64,000 nucleotides of DNA from contig JAKLEZ010000026.1 of assembly GCA_022711465.1 (NCBI GenBank), positions 1 through 64,000 on the forward strand, given 5' to 3'. Source of the DNA: Planctomycetota bacterium (GTDB lineage: Bacteria; Planctomycetota; Phycisphaerae; UBA1845; PWPN01). The position numbers and the translations under genes were made by a program. Each line of letters begins with the position of its first letter. Positions within the stretch are counted from its first letter, which is position 1. Shown here in pieces: positions 58,863 through 64,000 of the stretch. The notes beneath the pieces were generated by a model. It worked only from the letters and a program-made list of their open reading frames with translations, was not told the DNA's origin and ran no database searches.

Positions 58863-59963
58863 GTGGCGTTCTGGGCACGAATATCGGACTGGTGGACGGG
58901 GCGAGGGAGCGACGACGGGCCGGTGGCGATCGAAGCCGGGGGAGGCACGGCCGTGGCCGAGGCCGAATCGGTCGAGGTCACACCGATTCCCCGCGTGGCG
59001 GTGGCGTCGGAGCGTCCTGCGGAGGAGAGCTCCTCGGCATCCTGCTGGTGGCGGCCGGAAGGCGAGCTAATGGTTCGGGGGCCGCGTCTGGACAAGCCGG
59101 TCTTGGCCGGGATGGCGGGCGAGATCGAAGCCGGGGTACTGACCGCCCTGGAGCAGGCCCTGGGCGACCCGAACATTGAACTGCCCCACTTGCCGCGTAT
59201 CCCGCAACAGGTGCTGATGCTGAGTCGCGGTGAAGCCACGAGCCTGCGGGAGATTGCCCGACTGATCGCCCAGGACCAGGTTCTGTCGGCCGACCTGCTG
59301 CGGCGTGCGAATTCCGCGGCTTACGGTGGTCTGGCGAAAGTGACGACGGTCGAGAGCGCGGTGGTCCGGCTGGGCATGCGCGGCATCCGGGCGTTCATGA
59401 TCAGCCAGAGCGTCAAGCACGTGACCCTGGCTGTCGGCGGCAAGGCCGGGCGTTCACGAGGGGAGTCGCTGTGGCGGGAATCGCTGGCCTCGGCCTACGT
59501 GATGGCCACCGTAGCGGACAGCATCAATTCCCAGTCGGAGGATGCTTTTCTGGCCGGGCTGCTCCATGACATCGGCAAGGTTGTGGTGCTGCGATGCTGC
59601 TGCGAGGTTCACACCAAGACGGGCCAGGCGGTTCCCGACGAGCTGTTCGATTATCTTTGCCAGGAATACCACGAACTAATGGGCGAGATGATTGCCGAGC
59701 GCTGGCAGCTGCCGCCGCAGGTCGGGGCGATCATCAAGGATCATCACAGCGAGGAGGGTCTGACGGGTGAGCATGGCACTCAACGGGCGCTGATCCAGAT
59801 GGCCGACGCGGTGGTTTCGCTGCTGGAGTACTCGCCCCGGCTGCCGTACGACCTGTTTGGAATGCCGGCCTCCGTCTTTCTCGATCTTGAAACGAACACC
59901 CGCTTCCAGGAAACGCTGGTGCTTCTGCCGGAGATGCTTGACCTGGCGATGAACAGCGACTGA
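58863..59963 (+). CDS. HDOD-domain signalling protein
   Basis: 366 residues from GTG 58863 (GGGGAG 8 bases upstream). Residues 1-110 are a low-complexity Ala/Glu/Pro-rich region. The HDOD domain spans ~113-320: LPHLPRIPQQVLMLSRGEAT, IAQDQVLSADLLRRANSAAY, VVRLGMRGIRAFMISQSVKH, LAGLLHDIGKVVVL and DHHSEE. HDOD proteins regulate signalling by protein interaction. It stands alone, unlike the operon-bound HDOD protein at 24057. Confidence 0.88.
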   Translation: MAFWARISDWWTGRGSDDGPVAIEAGGGTAVAEAESVEVTPIPRVAVASERPAEESSSASCWWRPEGELMVRGPRLDKPVLAGMAGEIEAGVLTALEQALGDPNIELPHLPRIPQQVLMLSRGEATSLREIARLIAQDQVLSADLLRRANSAAYGGLAKVTTVESAVVRLGMRGIRAFMISQSVKHVTLAVGGKAGRSRGESLWRESLASAYVMATVADSINSQSEDAFLAGLLHDIGKVVVLRCCCEVHTKTGQAVPDELFDYLCQEYHELMGEMIAERWQLPPQVGAIIKDHHSEEGLTGEHGTQRALIQMADAVVSLLEYSPRLPYDLFGMPASVFLDLETNTRFQETLVLLPEMLDLAMNSD

Positions 59964-59991
59964 TCAACCTCTTGGGATCATCGGCGGCGAC

Positions 59992-61125
59992 TCAGTTCAC
60001 GTTATCGCAGGCCTTGTCGGCCGGTATGCCCGGACCGCTGTAGCAGGCGGCGAACTTGGCGAAATCGTCCATATCCGCGTCGCCGTCACCGTCGTCCGGG
60101 GGGTTGAACAGGTGATCGGCGTTGCTGTCGTCACGGTCAAGGCAGGCGCACGCGTCGGGATCGAAGGTGATGCCGGCGGGGCCGGAGAAGCAGAGCTGCC
60201 AGAGGCCGAAGTCCACCTGATCGACGTCGCTGTCGCCGTCCAGATCGGCGAAGGGATCGTGGCAGGAGCAGGCCGGAGTGCCGGCGCAAGCGGGGTCGGC
60301 GCAGTCGGTCAGCCCGTTCCCGTCGTCGTCGATGTTGTTGTAGCATCGCATTTCGGGCATAGTACGAGCGGAGAAGTCATCCAGATCGACCCAGGACATG
60401 TCATTGCTGTTGGTGGTCGGCCCGTCTTCCTGGGCGACCAGGCCGACGCCGCCGGACGGGTAGGGATCCTCCCGATCGGTGCACTGAATCTGCCACTCTT
60501 GCGGCTCGTCGGCACCTTCCATCCAGGTACGCGCTCGCACCACGACTCCGCCGGCCACATCGAAGGCCTGGGCTCGAAGCCACCAGTTCTTGGTCACGTC
60601 GTGGTTGGGAATGGTGACCTCGCCGACGTCCGGGGCCTCGCAGAAGTCCTGGAAGTCAACCGGGATGAGCTTGGTCATAGCCAAAACGCCGGTATTGGTT
60701 GGTCCCACCAGGTAGCCTTTGAACTGGAGCATGTTGAGGCGTACGCCCATGCCCAGAGTCATCCCCTTGGTATTGGTGGCGTTGAGCGTCGCGTAGAAGG
60801 GGTTGTTGGACCATTTGATGAGCACCTTGGCATCCGTGTCGGCGAAGATGTCGTCCGGGTCGTACAGGCCACCGATGTCCTCGATGGGTTTGCCGTCGAA
60901 GGGGTTGATGTCGCCGGTGACGAACTTCACGCGGGCAGCGTTGTCCACGTTCAGCGGGGTGAAGCCGGTGAGACCGACGAGATACGCCGCGTAATCGAAG
61001 ACGTTGAGGCCTTGCAGCGTGCCGTCGTTGAAATCGCGCGTCCAATTGGCGCCGAGGGCCGGCAGCGAAAGGCTCAGGATACCCACGAATACCACGAGGC
61101 GACAGGTGTGGTGTTCGAACCGCAT
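59992..61125 (-). CDS. Secreted protein with dockerin/EF-hand-type C-terminus
   Basis: 377 residues from ATG 61125 (GGGAGG 7 bases upstream). Sec signal peptide at 1-25 (VVFVGILSLSLPALG). Residues 26-260 look like a beta-sandwich domain starting NWTRDFNDGTLQGLNVFDYA, possibly carbohydrate-binding. C-terminal part (~268-377): a Cys-containing loop (CADPACAGTPAC) and two calcium-binding dockerin/EF-hand-like repeats, DLDGDSDVDQVDFGLWQLC and DGDADMDDFAKFAACYSG, each followed by Gly-Pro. Such repeats are common at the C-terminus of exported planctomycete proteins. A predicted promoter lies at 61278-61306. Confidence 0.8.
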   Translation of the reverse strand: MRFEHHTCRLVVFVGILSLSLPALGANWTRDFNDGTLQGLNVFDYAAYLVGLTGFTPLNVDNAARVKFVTGDINPFDGKPIEDIGGLYDPDDIFADTDAKVLIKWSNNPFYATLNATNTKGMTLGMGVRLNMLQFKGYLVGPTNTGVLAMTKLIPVDFQDFCEAPDVGEVTIPNHDVTKNWWLRAQAFDVAGGVVVRARTWMEGADEPQEWQIQCTDREDPYPSGGVGLVAQEDGPTTNSNDMSWVDLDDFSARTMPEMRCYNNIDDDGNGLTDCADPACAGTPACSCHDPFADLDGDSDVDQVDFGLWQLCFSGPAGITFDPDACACLDRDDSNADHLFNPPDDGDGDADMDDFAKFAACYSGPGIPADKACDNVN

Positions 61126-61277
61126 GCGACTTCCTCCCTTTCTGCGACGTGTAGGTGACACAGGCCCGCTCGAGGCAAGGCGGAGTTGCCGGCAATCGCG
61201 ACCGCCCCTGGTGGCAGGCAGACAGCGCACCCTGATCCGCGACCTCAGGTCGGGGCCTGGAGTCTTACCCCAACGAG

Positions 61278-61306
61278 ATTTTAGAACCGGAAGCCCCCAA
61301 GGGCAA
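61278..61306 (-). promoter_or_regulatory. Predicted sigma-70-type promoter for the dockerin-like gene
   Basis: On the minus strand TTGCCC (61301-61306), a 17-base spacer, then TAAAAT (61278-61283). Leader of about 145 bases before ATG 61125. Confidence 0.5.
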
Positions 61307-61779
61307 GGGAAATCCTGCGTTGGCCGCGTTAGGGCGGAGATTCCGAAGCCGAAGGGGGGGCCTGCAGGGGCTCCCTGGGGGCAGCTCGGCGGTTCGTCGG
61401 CTCGATCAGAAGCGTCCCGGGTCGATAATGCGAGGAAAGCTCCCACTGCACCCTCCGCCCATCTGAGCCGAGGCTGACGGTCAGACCGATCAGGGGGTGC
61501 GAAGCGTCATGGCCTCCGGCATGGGCGGTCGCGGGTGAATGGATCTTGATTCCGCGAGCCTGGGCGCGTTATGCTGGACATACAGCATCGTGCGGCGTAG
61601 CATGTATTGAGTTTACCTTTCGGGTGCCGACGGGGGTGTGGGGGCAAAGAAGCCGCCCTGTCAAGAGCAAGTCGTTTGTCCGCCCTGTGGGGCAATGTGC
61701 CTCCAGGCGTGGCTATGTACCGAGTGATGTCGGAGCATGGGAACTCCGACCGACTCCATTTTGCGGGAGGAGAAACAAG
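61307..61779. other. Intergenic region before the PEP-CTERM gene
   Basis: About 470 bp. It contains a small hairpin ATGCTG/CAGCAT at 61571-61588 beside an AT-richer stretch. A promoter for the PEP-CTERM gene is expected here but was not clear. No gene was supported. Confidence 0.35.
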
Positions 61780-62487
61780 ATGCTGAGATTCATCACTGCA
61801 GTCTGTGGGCTGGCCCTGGTGGCCGCTCCGGTGGTTGCGCTGGACACGTACTCATTCGTGATCGACCCGGCCAAGTCGTCGATTGCGGTCGCGGTGGGTC
61901 TGAACCCCCCCACCACGAGCCCCCTGACTGGCACGTTCAGTCTGAAGCTCGGCACTCCGTCCGGGGCGTACAACACCCGCGACTGGAGTGTACTTGCCGA
62001 ACTGGACACGGTCAGTGCGACCAACACTGACCCGCTGGCGGTCACGCCCATGCCAGGGGCGACGTACTCCATCGCGGCGGGTGATTTCGGAATCATCGAT
62101 TTCAATTCGGACAAACTGGCGATCCCGTCGACGACCTTGGCGGCGGAGGCGGCCAATGTTTACGCCGGCACGATCAGCACGAACGCCAAGAAGAACATCT
62201 GGATGTCTCTGAATGGCGGGGCGCCGACGCTGGACGACGGGTGGCAGATGTTCCCGGATCCGGGGGCCCCGACCAGTGCGTTCAACAGCCCGTTTACGGT
62301 CCGGGTATCGGATGCGGACTGGCTAGGCGTTGCCGGCCTCGGCCAACTGGAATCGCAGATCCAAGGTGTGGCGTACAAGGGTGGCCTGATCTACACGGTC
62401 AACATTTTTGGCCGGGTGGTGCCCGAACCGGCGAGTCTGGGGCTTCTGGCCCTGGCCGGGCTGAGCCTGCTGCGGCGGCGGCGCTAA
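61780..62487 (+). CDS. PEP-CTERM exported protein
   Basis: 235 residues from ATG 61780 with GGGAGG 11 bases upstream. Sec signal peptide 1-20 (FITAVCGLALVAAPVVA). The body is a beta-rich, Asp/Thr-rich domain of unknown function (SFVIDPAKSSIAVAVGLNPP). The C-terminus is a textbook PEP-CTERM tag: VPEP, a hydrophobic helix (ASLGLLALAGLSLL) and RRRR. Such tags are recognised by exosortase and attach proteins to extracellular matrix. No exosortase gene is in the window. Confidence 0.93.
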   Translation: MLRFITAVCGLALVAAPVVALDTYSFVIDPAKSSIAVAVGLNPPTTSPLTGTFSLKLGTPSGAYNTRDWSVLAELDTVSATNTDPLAVTPMPGATYSIAAGDFGIIDFNSDKLAIPSTTLAAEAANVYAGTISTNAKKNIWMSLNGGAPTLDDGWQMFPDPGAPTSAFNSPFTVRVSDADWLGVAGLGQLESQIQGVAYKGGLIYTVNIFGRVVPEPASLGLLALAGLSLLRRRR

Positions 62488-62563
62488 GCATGGTGTCTCG
62501 CGCGGGTCCTGGTGAGTGACTGGGATCCAGCGATCGCATCGACAGGAGGAGGGGGCAGGGAAG

Positions 62564-62607
62564 GCGAACAGCCCGCGCACCGTGGGCTGTTCGCTTCGTT
62601 TGTTCCT
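62564..62607 (+). terminator. Rho-independent terminator after the PEP-CTERM gene
   Basis: Perfect 11 bp stem GCGAACAGCCC (62564-62574) / GGGCTGTTCGC (62584-62594) with a 9-base loop, then ttcgtttgttcctt. It ends about 25 bases before the next start codon. Confidence 0.75.
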
Positions 62608-62633
62608 TGGGGAATCTGCGGATACCATCGAGC

Positions 62634-63944
62634 ATGATGCTCGTCAGCGTATTCCTTTTGAACGTGGCCTTGGCCGGGGCGGCGTGTGCCGCCGGGGCCG
62701 AGGTTTCCGCCACGCAGGCCGCCAGCCGTCCGGTGCGTTCATCGGTGTTCGAGCGGCTGTCGCTTTCACGGCTAGAGCGGTTTGACCGGGACCGGGCGGC
62801 GCTGGCGGCCCGGCTCAAGCCGGTGGTTCCCCCCTACCCGCTGGTCCGAGGCACATTTCACATGCACAGCCGGCTGTCACACGACAGCAAGGGCACGCCG
62901 GCGGAGATCATCGCCGCGGCCAAGGCCACGGGGACGAAGATTGTCGGCCTGACCGAGCACCCCAGCGAGACGGCCGATGTGATCGCCGAGAACATCAAGG
63001 GGTGGCACGAGGGGATCTTCTTTCTCGCCGGGATCGAGGAAGCTCATGTTCTGCTCTGGCCGGGGTCCGGGGGTGAGCCGGACCTCAGACTGATCTCGCA
63101 TCCCGAAGGGGTCCCGACCCTTGGCCGATCCGGCTTTGCGGGAATGGAGATCTACAACACCCACAGTGACGCCAAGGACGAACCCATCAAGCGTCTGGTC
63201 AGTGCCCTGATTCTCAACTTGCCGGCCATCATGAAGCACCCGGAGGCGGCGTTCGAGTCGTTTCTGGACTACCCGGTCGACTTCATGGCCCGATACGACC
63301 GGTTCACCCTGGAGGCCCCCTTCTCGGGGGTGGCTGCCAACGACAGCCACCAGAACCAGGGCTTGCGGGTCCTGGCTTTGCCTGGAGGAGGAGTTGAGAT
63401 CCGGGATGCGACCGATGACGTCATCTGGAGGAACGACGGCGTAGCCGGCAAGGCGCTGCTGGCCGCTCTGGGGCACACGAAGGCGCCGGACCAGCCCACG
63501 TCGATTGTCGAGTGGCTGCTGGACCCCTATGCAATCAGCATGCGGCACGTGGGCACCTATCTTCAGATTGGCGAGATCAACGAGGGTGCGGTGCGGAAGG
63601 GGCTGCGAGAGGGGCGTATCGTGCTGGCCTTCGAGAACCTTGCCCCGCTGCGGGGTTTTGGTTTCTGGGCTGAGGCGGAAGGTGAGCCCGTGGGGACGAT
63701 GGGCGACCGCATTGAGCCGGGCCCGGGATTGCGGCTTCGAGCCGAGTTGCCGCTCGAGGCTGAGATCAGGATCATACGCGACGGCAGCCTGTTCTCGAGG
63801 CACCTGGCGAGCCAGGTGAGCCTGGAGCATCCCAAGCCGGGTGTTTATCGCCTGGAAGCGTGGTTGCCGCTGGCCGGCGAGTTCCGGCCGTGGGTGATCA
63901 CCAATCCGATTTACCTGACCGACAAACCGCTGAAGGAGAAATGA
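62634..63944 (+). CDS. Secreted PHP-domain metal-dependent hydrolase
   Basis: 436 residues from ATG 62634 (an adjacent ATG lies at 62637; no strong ribosome binding site; TTG 62607 would add nine residues). Signal peptide 1-20 (VSVFLLNVALAGAACAAGAE). The PHP fold starts at about 74 with GTFHMHSRLSHDS (His-x-His), followed by IIAAAKATGTKIVGLTEHPS, FFLAGIEEAHVLLWPG and GMEIYNTHSDAKDE, then GVAANDSHQNQGLRV. PHP proteins are phosphoesterase-type hydrolases; exported ones may act on sugar or nucleotide phosphates. The C-terminal 130 residues form a beta-rich domain. A further gene starts two bases after the stop. Confidence 0.82.
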   Translation: MMLVSVFLLNVALAGAACAAGAEVSATQAASRPVRSSVFERLSLSRLERFDRDRAALAARLKPVVPPYPLVRGTFHMHSRLSHDSKGTPAEIIAAAKATGTKIVGLTEHPSETADVIAENIKGWHEGIFFLAGIEEAHVLLWPGSGGEPDLRLISHPEGVPTLGRSGFAGMEIYNTHSDAKDEPIKRLVSALILNLPAIMKHPEAAFESFLDYPVDFMARYDRFTLEAPFSGVAANDSHQNQGLRVLALPGGGVEIRDATDDVIWRNDGVAGKALLAALGHTKAPDQPTSIVEWLLDPYAISMRHVGTYLQIGEINEGAVRKGLREGRIVLAFENLAPLRGFGFWAEAEGEPVGTMGDRIEPGPGLRLRAELPLEAEIRIIRDGSLFSRHLASQVSLEHPKPGVYRLEAWLPLAGEFRPWVITNPIYLTDKPLKEK

Positions 63945-63945
63945 C

Positions 63946-64000
63946 ATGACTCGAACGAACACGTGGTGGTTGCTTGCCATGCTGCTCTGCTCGCCGTTGC
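63946..64000 (+). CDS. Start of an exported protein (runs off the right edge)
   Basis: ATG 63946 follows the preceding stop by one base, with AAGGAGAA as its site. The visible 18 codons read as a signal-peptide start: basic residue, then TWWLLAMLLCSPL. Likely co-transcribed with the PHP-domain gene. Function cannot be judged. Confidence 0.6.
   Translation, partial: MTRTNTWWLLAMLLCSPL

Overview
The window is high-GC bacterial DNA and almost certainly from a member of the Planctomycetota, probably Phycisphaerae-like. It carries families that are abundant there: Tat-exported Gfo/Idh/MocA oxidoreductases, DUF1080 hydrolases, ThuA proteins, a PEP-CTERM protein, dockerin/EF-hand exoproteins, secreted beta-propeller glycosidase-like proteins, and a Ser/Thr kinase operon carrying its own ECF sigma factor. 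The only strictly housekeeping landmarks are rpsO-pnp (40.9-43.5 kb), a tRNA-Gly (18.5 kb) and pgl (20.3 kb). No rRNA or CRISPR array was seen. Species cannot be resolved.

Layout. 0-8.5 kb is an accessory, exported-enzyme region: a partial secreted protein, two Tat-exported L-fucose-isomerase-like proteins, a Tat-exported glycosidase-like protein and a sialidase-like protein. Three copies of a ~52 bp repeat and an IS110 remnant lie between them. 8.5-18.5 kb looks like acquired DNA ending at a tRNA-Gly/integrase pair. It holds a 119 bp MITE-like element, a three-gene zinc-ribbon/membrane operon with its own promoter, a 643-residue glycine-rich surface protein, a broken IS110 transposase and two small orphan genes. 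18.9-22.3 kb is metabolic: two aminotransferases and 6-phosphogluconolactonase. 22.3-27.1 kb is a translationally coupled signalling operon (histidine kinase, REC-HDOD, REC-GAF-HD-GYP).

27.6-36.4 kb is a sugar-catabolic locus read outward in both directions from one divergent promoter region. The left arm encodes a double-DUF1080 hydrolase, a uronate-isomerase-like protein, a PfkB kinase, a class I DhnA-type aldolase and a sugar isomerase. The right arm encodes a Tat-exported Gfo/Idh/MocA oxidoreductase and a ThuA-HEAT protein. Together they fit oxidation of a glycoside to a 3-keto sugar, cleavage, then isomerase/kinase/aldolase breakdown; the substrate is unknown.

36.5-40.1 kb has an RmlD-like reductase and a TPR/AAA+ ATPase pair. 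40.9-45.3 kb has rpsO, pnp, a cold-shock protein and a sigma-54 activator whose receiver domain has Glu in place of the phospho-acceptor Asp. 45.4-46.5 kb has a nitroreductase and a stand-alone CBM48 protein. 46.8-55.8 kb is one long leftward signalling operon: coiled-coil membrane protein, FHA-like protein, large membrane Ser/Thr kinase, membrane protein and ECF sigma factor with a Cys/His tail. 56.4-64 kb has a second Tat-exported oxidoreductase with a HEAT protein, an HDOD protein, two exported structural-type proteins (dockerin-like, PEP-CTERM), a PHP-domain protein and the start of another exported protein.

Strand composition flips near 37.4 kb (C-rich + strand to the left, G-rich to the right). 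The flip falls inside a run of same-strand genes, so codon bias alone does not explain it. All family assignments rest on motif recognition by eye; no database search was run.
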